DNA from: Asterias amurensis
Lineage: Eukaryota > Echinodermata > Asteroidea > Forcipulatida > Asteriidae
DNA: 64,000 nucleotides
Assembly: GCF_032118995.1 (NCBI RefSeq)
Contig: NC_092652.1
Coordinates: 24,293,044 to 24,357,043 of the forward strand
Direction: 5' to 3'
Shown: one piece after another, positions 24,601 to 33,152 of the stretch
Position numbering within the stretch: position 1 is the first letter of the stretch
How the letters are laid out: each line of letters opens with the position of its first letter
Translations under genes and position numbers: made by a program
Notes under the pieces: model-generated
Told to the model about the DNA's origin: nothing
The model's input: only the letters and a program-made list of their open reading frames with translations
The model's database searches: none

Positions 24601-27298
24601 CCAGTCACAAGCAATGCAAATGGCATTACATTTTTGCCAGTAACGTGTGTAAAAACAGCAAGCTATTTTCGTGCTTAAGCAATTTTTTTGCTTAAGCAGC
24701 TCTGTGAAATTGGCCCCTGCCAATAATGGATAGGCGCTGACACTGAGAGTCTCGTTAGAATTATAGACCTTTATCATGCTGCCTACATCTTGGTCATGTT
24801 ACTCGTATCGAATTACAATAATGAATGCTAATAATCATTTTGCAAATAGGAACCAGACTTTGTTTTCTTCCAGCCTCGGTTTGGTGACATTGATATAAAT
24901 GGTGTAAATTCAAGATGGCTGCACCGTGTTAAAGGTCTACTGTGTGGTTAATCAAGCTTGAACATCAGACGTGACACTTCGAGGGCTCGTGATACGCCAG
25001 AAACCCAATATAAGAGACTACGTCATAATTTATTATTTTTAAAAACACTTTACCGGCCCTCAACGCCCGAACCTGCCGCGATAAATAATGATATTGATTT
25101 TTGGTTCCACACCTGACATGAGTGATCACCAAATCAAATAACTAGGTGTAATCTTTACAAGTTACAACTAAAGTCAATTTGCCCATCCTTTGTTGCACTA
25201 ATGCACCGGTAAATACAGCACTTAGAATGTCATTGTGTCGTTAATCCCTGTACAAACTATCACGTGAAGATTCAACCGAAATGTCAATTAAACAAAGTCA
25301 ATTGAAAACCAAACAACTCACTAGGACGGCTGATTGTATGACGAAAAAAAGATTTTTGAACACCTTTTCAAGAGAAAGTAACAACTTGTTGTTTTATCCA
25401 AAATTGTAGGCATAATCAAATTTCAATCTGAATAATAAACCAGTGGCAATCCTCCGGAGGAAAGTTCCGTCTAAAAGGGCAAAATAGATATAATACACTG
25501 AGAAAATAGCATTTGGAGAACCATAAAACTAGTCACTTGTGCTTATTTCAATTGCCTCAAGAGAAACAACCATTCAAAGTGAACACAATTTCTGATAATC
25601 AGTATTGTTGTTTTTCGTAGTTTCATTAAAATGTGAACAGCAAATGTGAAAACTAGATGATGGGATTGATTCAAATCATTTTGCAAAAACAAATGAGTAC
25701 AAAAATCAGCATAATGGTTGACTAAACGTAACTTTATCTTTTACAACAACTGTTTTGTAAAGGAAATTGTGGCAACGAGTCTTCTTTTAGGCAAAAATGG
25801 GTCATTTTATTTTGTTTTCACATTATTTTTGGGAGTCAAAATAATGTGCTCAGAGGGGTCAATATATGAGTTTTTAAAAATTCACTTTTTTTTTTTTTTT
25901 TTTGAGAACAATGGTCCAAAATCAAAAACTTTTCTTTATACCACAACCCACGAACTGCATTGTGAAGCAGCCACGGAAGTGCGTAATCTTCAAGAGTTAC
26001 AACTTAGCAAGTTTGTCCTTCTATTGTGCCACTAATGCATTGTTAAATACAACACTCAATATACCATTGTTTGATTAATCCCTCGACAAACTACCTCAGC
26101 ATGAAAAATACACCAAACATGTCAATATAATGTATGTTACAAGCATTATGATGGTACGAATATTCTGGTAGTTGTCTGCAGGTGTCCTCATTATGCTTAT
26201 TTTAAAACAACTGTTATATTATGTTTTAGCTTGCCTTTTTTACAGAAATAACTACTTATGACGAGAACAAACTCACGTGATCTTTTGGGGAACAAAGGGT
26301 ACATGGTAAAGAAAAAGTAGGCCTACGCCGGTTAAAGAGGGCTTCAAATCTGTGAGCGGGTTTATAGCGGTTATTAATTTTGTATTTCCATAAAATGCTT
26401 TTGAAAGTAAAAATGACTGCTCTTGAAAATAGAACTACTTTTAAAAATGAAATTGAGATGGCAACACTGGGTTTTCGTTGAAAAAGAAAAGTAAAACAAG
26501 AAAAGAGGGAACTAAAAAACGCTGAAGTGCCCCCAGAAAACAAAGTGTCACAAGATTATACGAGAATATAATGTAGAATAGGTTTTAGGTCAAATTCGAC
26601 AAAATGAGCAGCCAATTTTATTTTCATGCGTTCGAATTAAAGCTATTTTGCCTCTCCGGTTTTTACTGCGTTTCAAATTCAGAATTCGGCCATTCAATTT
26701 CGTTTTGAGTCGAGTCAAATTCCTTTAGCACTCTGTTCAATTTAATAGCATACCGTCATTCTTTTTCGTGACACATACGCCCCAAGAAGCGTCTGCGAAT
26801 TTGAATGCTGCTTTGATGACTTGTTAAATTGAATGATTATTTTTGTTAAATCGAATGACGCAACATTGACTAATCATAAAACGAAATCGAATTACCCTTT
26901 TCAGTAGCATTCGATTTCATGCGAAATAGAATAGGCTGGTGGTTAAATTGGCTGCTCATTTTCCGAAATTGACCGAGAAAACCTATATTAGAAATATAAT
27001 CGAATGATAAATGAAACTTTGGTACCTTGTTCGTCAACGTTGTACGAAGTAAAGATTGGACCATCGGTGACCGGAAGTAATGCCTTGCATACGGATCAAT
27101 CTGAGCATCGTATTTAGGAATGATGTCCGGAGACCATTTATAGCGTAACTTCTCCACCAGGATGCAATCAAGTTTGAATTTCTCCTCCAACTCTTTTAGT
27201 TTCTCCTCTGGAGGATCAGGGAGGACCTCACGCTGTAGAATGTCCCTATGCCAGAGTGGACTAGTCATGATGACGTGTTGATGACGTTGATGTGCCAT
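15659..27298 (-). CDS. Uncharacterised gene, long form (303 aa model), four coding exons
   Basis: I do not recognise the protein. Exons a 27298-27026 (91 codons, starting MAHQRHQH), b 24016-23648 (123 codons), c 21335-21227 and d 20144-19984 join with phases 0, 0, 1 and give 303 aa. Second copies of c and d lie at 17009-16901 and 15819-15659, so the span here runs to the outer copy. The product is soluble, with no signal peptide or membrane segment visible. Exon a contains a block with LDCI, YDAQ and YF; exon b contains a DWHARGYF segment after a Ser/Pro/Thr-rich stretch; exon d ends with a Tyr-, Phe-, Trp- and Pro-rich tail including FGYRRNSPWLRQ. Short proteins of this composition are frequent among ciliary or sperm microtubule inner proteins, but that is only a guess. 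Intron ends are GT-AG throughout. A possible non-coding first exon lies near 28016-28110. Confidence 0.62.
15900..16225 (+). repeat. tRNA-derived SINE with flanking body copies (duplicated block 1)
   Basis: tRNA-like head at about 16061-16136 with A box TAGTCTAGTTGGTAAG and B box GGGTTCGAATCC. Body segments with ACACACATCGGTGTATGGG occur on both sides. The anticodon arm does not fold properly, so this is a SINE and not a working tRNA gene. Confidence 0.78.
16565..16770. repeat. Degenerate minisatellite of ~20-25 bp units (block 1)
   Basis: About nine units around the words AGCTGAACA and TTTAGTGCTTAGCT. It lies between exons c and d and recurs at 20888-21095. Confidence 0.8.
17554..17612. mobile_element. 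Family B element, cut by the assembly gap
   Basis: The first ~59 bases of the family (AACACGTTGCCTTGGATCGG onward) up to the first N. The same element is complete in the other block at 21866. Confidence 0.85.
17613..18112. other. Assembly gap of exactly 500 N
   Basis: A run of exactly 500 N, the size of a placeholder gap and not a measured length. Reading frames called across it have no meaning. It sits at the junction of the two duplicated blocks and both flanks fall in dispersed repeats. Confidence 1.
18640..18856 (+). repeat. Two GT/G tracts flanking a 150-bp segment
   Basis: A GTGTGTGTGTG tract followed by a run of G occurs at 18640-18684 and again at 18830-18854. In the other duplicated block only one such tract (about 14505-14540) exists and the segment between is absent. 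Confidence 0.85.
19984..21335 (-). CDS. Terminal exons c and d, gap-distal copy
   Basis: Exon c (21335-21227, 36 codons plus one base) begins after a TTTCAG acceptor and ends at a GTATTG donor in phase 1. Exon d (20144-19984) follows a TTTCTAG acceptor and runs to a TGA. The join yields an Ala codon and reads DKGGCSIDGPVIDRF in exon c and GHSVDQISGHGQFL in exon d. Because this copy lies nearest the upstream exons, it is the likely terminal part of both transcript forms. Confidence 0.65.
20225..20550 (+). repeat. tRNA-derived SINE (duplicated block 2)
   Basis: Same as the 15.9-kb copy, but the T arm is better preserved here (GTGGGTTCGAATCCCAC). Confidence 0.78.
20888..21095. repeat. Degenerate minisatellite of ~20-25 bp units (block 2)
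   Basis: Second copy of the AGCTGAACA minisatellite, with the same unit order as at 16565. Confidence 0.8.
21866..22245. mobile_element. Family B palindromic element
   Basis: Ends CTTAAAAAAACACGTTGCC and GGCAACGTGTACCTTTAA, with the GGGAGTCAAATTTTTGACTC centre. It lies in the intron between the alternative first exon and exon c. Confidence 0.9.
22360..22438. repeat. Hairpin repeat
   Basis: ACAATAATTGTAACGCTCC and GGAGCGTTACAATTATTG are inverted about a 35-base centre. Confidence 0.7.
22515..22850 (-). CDS. Alternative first coding exon (short form, 201 aa model)
   Basis: The ATG at 22850 opens a 112-codon exon that ends at a GTAATT donor in phase 0, so it can join exon c (21335-21227) and exon d (20144-19984) to give a 201-aa protein without exon b. 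The first 45 residues are Ser-, Pro- and Lys-rich and low-complexity, with an SPRGRPAKSPRG stretch. After that comes a block that aligns with exon a of the long form: LDCI, then P.IP.Y..Q.D, YF, and LR.T in the same order and spacing. The exon is therefore a paralogue of exon a with its own N-terminus. It lies 3' of exon b in transcript order, so it must be an alternative start or a partly duplicated gene sharing downstream exons. Function unknown. Confidence 0.6.
23648..24016 (-). CDS. Exon b of the uncharacterised gene
   Basis: An open segment of 123 codons bounded by CACTAAAG at its 5' side and a GTAAGT donor at its 3' side, phase 0 at both ends. The first half is rich in Ser, Thr, Pro and Arg (including RRRAPPPPAAT); the second half is a compact sequence with GYNIDSVVATNQVTKYKP and DWHARGYFQKPGVRKVL, which looks like a folded, conserved segment. 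The acceptor polypyrimidine tract is weak, so the 5' border is less sure than the donor. Confidence 0.55.
24078..24317 (+). mobile_element. Family A miniature element, left-truncated
   Basis: Begins inside the family at the CACACGAAGTTGTGTGCTTT block and runs to the intact right end GTGTCCACTGCCTTTAA. Lies just upstream of exon b of the uncharacterised gene. Confidence 0.75.
24475..24719. mobile_element. Inverted-repeat element, family D
   Basis: Outer arms GGGCCCGATTTCATAGAGC and GCAGCTCTGTGAAATTGGC, inner CTTAAGC motifs, and an unpaired centre containing AACAACAGCTAAGTACCAG. About 245 bp. Confidence 0.85.
25140..26096. repeat. Two diverged direct copies ~850 bp apart
   Basis: Segments 25140-25266 and 25984-26096 share GTTACAACT, TTGT..CACTAATGCA, GTTAAATACA/GTAAATACAGCACT, and TTAATCCCT..ACAAACTA in the same order. 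They lie in the intron between exons a and b. Confidence 0.55.
26567..27003. mobile_element. Inverted-repeat element next to a splice donor
   Basis: Left arm TAGAATAGGTTTTAGGTC and AAATGAGCAGCCAATTTT, right arm AAATTGGCTGCTCATTTTCC and AAACCTATATTAG. The inner part is rich in TTCGAATT-like words. About 437 bp, inside the intron that follows exon a. Confidence 0.72.
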
Positions 27299-28015
27299 GG
27301 TAAATTGAGTTATTTTTTGTTTATACTGCAATCGGTATAAATAACAAATTTTTAATTCTGAATTAGTATCTCCAGTAACAAATTCCAAACACCAAAACCT
27401 GCGCAAAGGTGAAAAAAAGGTTTAATTCAAGCCACAAGCCGACAATAAGGCCTGTAAAGTTATTAGATTCCAATATTTATACCAAAGTTTTTTTTTTAAA
27501 GCAAACGCGTCAACTAACTATACTAAATTTATTTCCAGCGGTGATTTCTAAAGAAAACGAGCCAAGCAATGAATATTTCACTGATTAGCTTTACAATAAT
27601 AATTGCTTGATTTAATGTATGCAATATCAACTAAAACCAAAAACAGAATGTTGAACAACTCTTGATTAAAATTGTTGTGACTAAAAAATATGTAAATGAC
27701 GCAAGACATACAACGAGAATCATATCTGTATGCCGGGATACTATGGGGAAACGTACATGTACTTTTTTTGACTATTATACCACATTCGTTTTAAATTTGT
27801 GATTAAAAACCAGGCGTTTAAAATTAGGTCTACAACATGAACAATTATTGTTATGATTTAAAAATTGAAACATCGCAGCCAAAGGCTGAATTGCGTCTCA
27901 AACCAACCTGAACTAGGCCTACATAAAAACAAAAAAAAATTATTCAGAAGAAGAAAAAATATTATCAAATCCGAGAGTCTCGAAATAAATAACTTGGAAA
28001 TAATTTCAACACTCA

Positions 28016-28110
28016 CCTGAGGCAGAGAAATTAGTGTTGAACTTGTCCACACTTTGACCGATGACCACTGATCAGATCTGCCACTGATGAGCGCCCGAGG
28101 CTAGCGAATC
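28016..28110 (-). other. Possible non-coding first exon of the uncharacterised gene
   Basis: On the minus strand a CTCAG|GTGAGTG donor lies at about 28016. A matching acceptor (TTTGCGCAG) lies near 27401, about 100 bases ahead of the MAHQ start codon. Together they would form a spliced 5' UTR. The upstream edge is unknown; the figure given is arbitrary. Confidence 0.3.
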
Positions 28111-28322
28111 ATTGACGGACACTTGACAACTGTTACACCACAGTAACATCACCTTGTTATTATTTCATCTCTCTATTTGCAGACAACATTATAAGTCACT
28201 CACCGAGCTATAGCCCCGATCACTGTCACCCCCTTCCTCCGGTCGCCACGCAACCAAGGCACGCTAAAGTTTCGTTTACCCAACCCGACCCTTTCCTTCC
28301 ATGACAAACTTTTTTAAAGGCA

Positions 28323-28454
28323 CAGGGTCCATTTCACAAAGAGTTAGGACTAGTCCTGGGAGATATACAAATTGCATGGATAGTCCTAAGTTAGGACGAG
28401 TAACTGGTCCTAACTCGAGATAGGACTAGTCCTAACTCTTTGTGAAATCCACCC
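28323..28454. mobile_element. Family C palindromic element
   Basis: Arms GTCCATTTCACAAAGAGTTAGG and AACTCTTTGTGAAATCCACC shown here in part; internal TTAGGACGAGTAACTGG centre. Confidence 0.82.
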
Positions 28455-28753
28455 CTGGACACTATTAGTAAACCTCAAAATATTTTTTAGCATAAAAACT
28501 TACTTGGTAACATTACAAGCAATGGAGAGCCGTTGGTAGTATGACACATTGTGAGAAACGGCTCCCATCTTAAAGCACATTAATTTGTGCAACAAGGGTA
28601 TTTTTCTTTCATTATTTTCTTGCAACTGCGATGGTCAATATTGAGTTAAAATTTGCACAGATTTTTATTTAATTGGATGCATGTTGGGATACTGGGATAC
28701 ACCAAGTGAGAATACTAGGTGGCAATTATTACAAAATGCGTCAGTTCCTTTAA
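28455..28753 (-). mobile_element. Family A miniature element, internally deleted
   Basis: Its left end (TGGACACTATTAGTAA) directly abuts a family C palindrome ending at about 28454. The GAGAAACGGCTCCC block is present but the internal palindrome has been lost. Confidence 0.6.
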
Positions 28754-28754
28754 G

Positions 28755-30108
28755 ACGGGTGAAGCCCCCCCCCCTCCCTATCTCCAAATCGGACACCGTG
28801 ACAAATCAGACACCACTGTTTGAGTGTAAACTGTTTCTATTGTCCGCACAGAACTAACAAAAGAAGGGAGTTTTGTTGTGTGTAGAAACAAACGAAAGAA
28901 ATACTTTTATTTACGGGAAAATAAGAAAAGTTTACTTATGTGCAATACCATAGGGTGTTGAAGGGTAGATTTTGTTAGACTTTAACGCTAGGAAGTGTAT
29001 GTTACAATTGGGTATTATCGGTCGTTGGTAAACCGATCGTATTCATTTATACTGGTATTGGTGCAGGATATTATATTATTTCAAACGAAACAATTCAAGA
29101 AAGTAATGTTGGTCAAAAGCATTTCAGTCGTATAACACCATTTTTATTAAATGCAAACAATATTCTGCTAAGAGTCGAAACGTCAGCAGGCCATTGACTA
29201 TTTTGTTTGCATTTTATAGGTTATCCTTTTGGTTTTAAGCAGTTTTGCAACATCTATTTTTGGTTTTCCTTTTGAAGAAACATTCATATATACTGGGACG
29301 CACCACTGGGACGCTCAACAATATCCCCCATCCACACATTATACCTGAAAAGCTTTAATTTATTCAAACCATATACTCAATAGATGAATTTGTTTACAAA
29401 AACATCACAATACATTAAACTGCCACATTACAATAATGTATGTCTCGGTTTTCCCCTAACGTATTAAGATACAATTGGTAAAAATTCGTGTAGAATTTTA
29501 TTAAGTTTTCCCTTTAAGGACTCCGTATGTTGTTGTTGTTGTTGTTTTTTTTTATTTAGACGGAAATCCGATTTCAGTTTGCAAGAGAATGACAGGCCGT
29601 TTTCGAAACTACGGATTTTGCTGTCCTTGAGCTTCGTCAGTAATTCCGAAAATGTGTGCTGTCCTATATGAGGCTTCGATCAGCGCCACTTGTGGTTTCA
29701 AAACGGCAATGACTTCCCAAAAGGTTGTTTTAAAGACCGTTCTATTTTTTACTAGGGGTGATTATTTTTTGTGTACAGCTCAAACTTAAAAAAAAAAGTT
29801 ATAATTATTACAACCAGATTAAATCTAAATTTTAGTCTTTAAAGTATTTAAGACGTGAACGGATTATTATACTGCACCACGTTTTACTTTTAAAATGTCC
29901 TCCGAGGAAGCGATGTTAAAAATAATGACCTTAGCCTAGCAACTAATAAAAATGGTATTAAAGTCTACCAACTATTAAAATGGTATAGCCCAGAAAGCGC
30001 GCCACTTGTTGTGTGTGCAAATACGGATGTACACAGTGTAATCATGGGTCTGCTCAATCTCGAGATTGAGCCGGTAGCCGCGCAATCTCGGGATCTTTAG
30101 TCGTGTAT
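28755..30108. other. No gene seen
   Basis: AT-rich with a C8 tract near 28767 and a GTT repeat near 29530. Contains a palindrome, CTCAATCTCGAGATTGAG, at about 30054 that is shared with the DNAJC9 promoter region. Confidence 0.5.
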
Positions 30109-30359
30109 TCAGGGCCCAATTTCATAGAGCTGCTTAAGCACAATATTCTGCTTAAACGAAACATCCATGCTTAGTAAAATCAGAATACCGGCAAAGACTC
30201 CACTCAACTGTATGCTAAGTAAACAACAGCTAAATACCAGTCATAAGCAATGTATATGGCATGAAACTTTGGCCAGTAAAAATAAATGTGTAAATAAGCA
30301 AGCTATTTTCGTGCTTAATCTATTTTTTGCTTTAGCAACTCTACGAAATTGGCCCCAGG
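30109..30359. mobile_element. Family D inverted-repeat element
   Basis: GGGCCCAATTTCATAGAGC to AACTCTACGAAATTGGCCCC, with the AAACAACAGCTAAATACCAG centre shared by the family. Confidence 0.85.
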
Positions 30360-30850
30360 GTCGAATGTAGCTGGTACACGCCGGGTATTTTTTCCTACGA
30401 AAAGAAGAATGTCTTTTATGAAACGAGTTTTTTGTAACCGATCTTAAACAATGGGTTCAAAGTTGGCATGGATGGTTACTGTTTCCACGACAACCGGATT
30501 GTTTGGTGGTTGGTTGCTGTTGTTGTTTTGTTTTGGTTTGGGTTTTTTTTTTTTTTTTTTTTTGGGGGGGGGGATTTTATTTATTTTTGTTGAACCTTTT
30601 TTCTTTAAACAAATCTGCTTCTAATGGTTTAATTACACACCAAAATGTTACATTGTTGTGTCATATTAAAGGTTTGTTATGTATAATTCAGTATTTAAAC
30701 AATAGTTTATGTATAAATGGTTATAATGACATTCCATTCAAAAGAATTGTTCAATTATTAGTTTAAATGAATTTGAGTTATACTCCTATTATGCTTTTCG
30801 ACAGCTTTAATCCAAGATGTCATCTTATCCGAAATAATGTTGAGTTATTG

Positions 30851-31240
30851 TTAAAGGAACACGTTGCCTTGGATCGGACGAGTTGGTCAAAACAAAAGCG
30901 TTTGTAACCGTTTTTTATATACTGCATATGGTTGGAAAGATGTTTTAAAAGTAGAATACAATGATCCACACAAGTTTGCCTCGAAATTGCGTGGTTTTCC
31001 TTCTACTGTGCGAACTAACACGGTCGGCCATTTATGGGAGTCAAAATTTTGACCCCCATAAATGGCCGACGTGTTAGTCGACGAGGTAAAAAGAAAACCA
31101 CGCAATTTTGAGGCATGTTTGTGTGGATCATTGTATTCTACTTTTACAACATCTTTCTACCCATATGCATTTTATAAAAAACGGTTACAAACGCTTTTCA
31201 AAGACCAACTCGACCGATCCAAGGCAATGTGTTCCTCTAA
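30851..31240. mobile_element. Family B palindromic element
   Basis: TTAAAGGAACACGTTGCC to CAATGTGTTCCTCTAA, central hairpin GGGAGTCAAAATTTTGACCC. Confidence 0.9.
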
Positions 31241-31491
31241 TGAGGCCGTTAAATAATGAAACATGACAATTGGTGACTTGAAGTTTCAACCCCGTCGGAA
31301 AACCAGTCTCATCTTATACAAAGTACTATCGGCTTCGACCGATAGGCTATACAAGCCAAGAAAAAACAAGAAATTGCGACGTCACCTAACAAGCTATAAG
31401 TGATGGGACAACATCAACAAGTTCATCGCCGGGTGTGGCGGGAGTCCGGAGGGGTTGGGTGGGTATAGGTGAGTTGGGGGGCGGGGACCTG

Positions 31492-31745
31492 CAAAAGAAA
31501 TGGTTAGAGATCTTCGCTTACCGCATTGCTGTCTTCTCACACTATGTTCTTTTATTCTTGGCAGCATAGACACCTCACAACACATCCATAGATCTTAAAT
31601 TCCAGTTTCTTGATAGTCAGCCACAAAATTGCCCCGAACGGGCGGACCTGCCTGCATGCACAAGAAATCGTTACAGATCTTCGTTTACCTTGCTGTCTTA
31701 AACGCGGTTATTTTAATATTCTTGGCGGCAATATAGTCAGCACTA
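31492..31745. repeat. Two diverged direct copies ~170 bp apart
   Basis: AAGAAATGGTTAGAGATCTTCG at 31492 (in part) and AAGAAATCGTTACAGATC at 31661 are each followed by TTGCTGTCTT and ATTCTTGGC.GCA. Confidence 0.55.
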
Positions 31746-32879
31746 AACTGCTAAACTGCTGATTCTTGCTGAAGATGGGAGCTCTCTGCGGGCTTGGTCC
31801 ATGGTCCCGGGTTCACGTTAATTCTTTCTAAGGGTCTATGGTCCACCCCACCGTCATTGGTCTTAAGTCCACACCCAGTTACACACAGCGCCATGTTACT
31901 GATTAGAATGAGAAAATGACCCATCATTATCTAGCTGTGCTCGGAGATGTAAAACGAAACTGTTCATTAAAATTTCTGTTGAAAAGTCTGCTTTAAGATA
32001 CTGTCACCGGTAAATGCTTTCTTGCAAGTGAAAAAATTATACAATGTCAATGTGTCTCGTAATATAAAATTGGCCCTAAAAATGAAGTTCACCAAAAAGC
32101 GCCGTCCAACTCCAGTAGAGCGCCGCTTAAGTTCGCCGGGTATACACTAGTACTCCAGTCTGGTATGTGCTCATGTAACTATAGTGAAACTGCCATACAA
32201 AAAGAAGGTATGGGCCAATCATTGTATTTTGAAAACAGGTGCACCAAACCTTCTTATTTGCATAATGATGTATTTATAAATCTTCTGTGACATGACTATA
32301 CTCAGTAAACGGGTGTAATTAGAATGCACTGAATAAAGTCTGCTTCTATAGCCAATGCAAATTGATGACGTCATCATAGAGCTCATTCGAGCAGTTATCT
32401 TTTGAAAAGATAAATACTACGAACCTTTACACAAAAAGGCTCAGAAACCCCGCCCCCCCCCACCCCCACACGGCCCGACTGTGTTTTAAAGTTCAAAATC
32501 TACGACACTGCCGGGAAGATTTTGGTTAATTTTATACACAGTGGTGTGGTATACGTTGTCATTTCATGTACGTGCAAAATGTTATAAAGAATGTGTAGGC
32601 TCACTGAACCCCGCCCCGGCCGCATTTTTTCTGTACATAATTATTATTACCTCTGTCGTAAAAAAAGGGGGGTGTCATTAAATCAAAATTAATCAAGAAC
32701 ATTGAGGATGGCAACTAAACTACAGAAAATGCCCCGGCCCAGCTGAAATTGTTGTTCTTCTAGGATGTAAAATGGTAATGAAAACACCGGTCAAACCCAA
32801 ATTGCCAACTACATCTACGGCTTACGACTGTTTCTAATGTCATTATTTCAACACATGGAGGTAGACACGCATACACAAA

Positions 32880-33152
32880 CGATCCAGCCGTAACCGGTCG
32901 TAGATGCGGGACACAGTCCGAGATTGCGCTCAATCTTAAGATTGAGCACATCGCGAGATTGCGCTCAATGCAAGCGCGCACAATCTCGACGACGCGCGTG
33001 ACCTCGAGAGGTCACAAGAGTCGAGTCCATGGCGCGGCGCGGAACATAAACACTGTCACTTGGCTATCCGTTCTGCTCAGTGTTCTTCAGTTGTATTTGG
33101 TTATATTTCCCCTCTTAGTTTCATCATATTAAATTAACAAAACATCGTCATT
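32880..33152 (+). promoter_or_regulatory. DNAJC9 promoter region with CpG-rich inverted repeats
   Basis: The 270 bases before the DNAJC9 ATG are locally CpG-rich (GCGCGC, CGACGACGCGCG) in an AT-rich setting, which fits a housekeeping-type promoter. They contain inverted motifs GCTCAATCTTAAGATTGAGC (32932-32951 region) and a further AATCTCG/CGAGATT pair. A related CTCAATCTCGAGATTGAG palindrome occurs at about 30054-30071, so at least part of this is a dispersed repeat. No TATA box is apparent. Confidence 0.4.
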
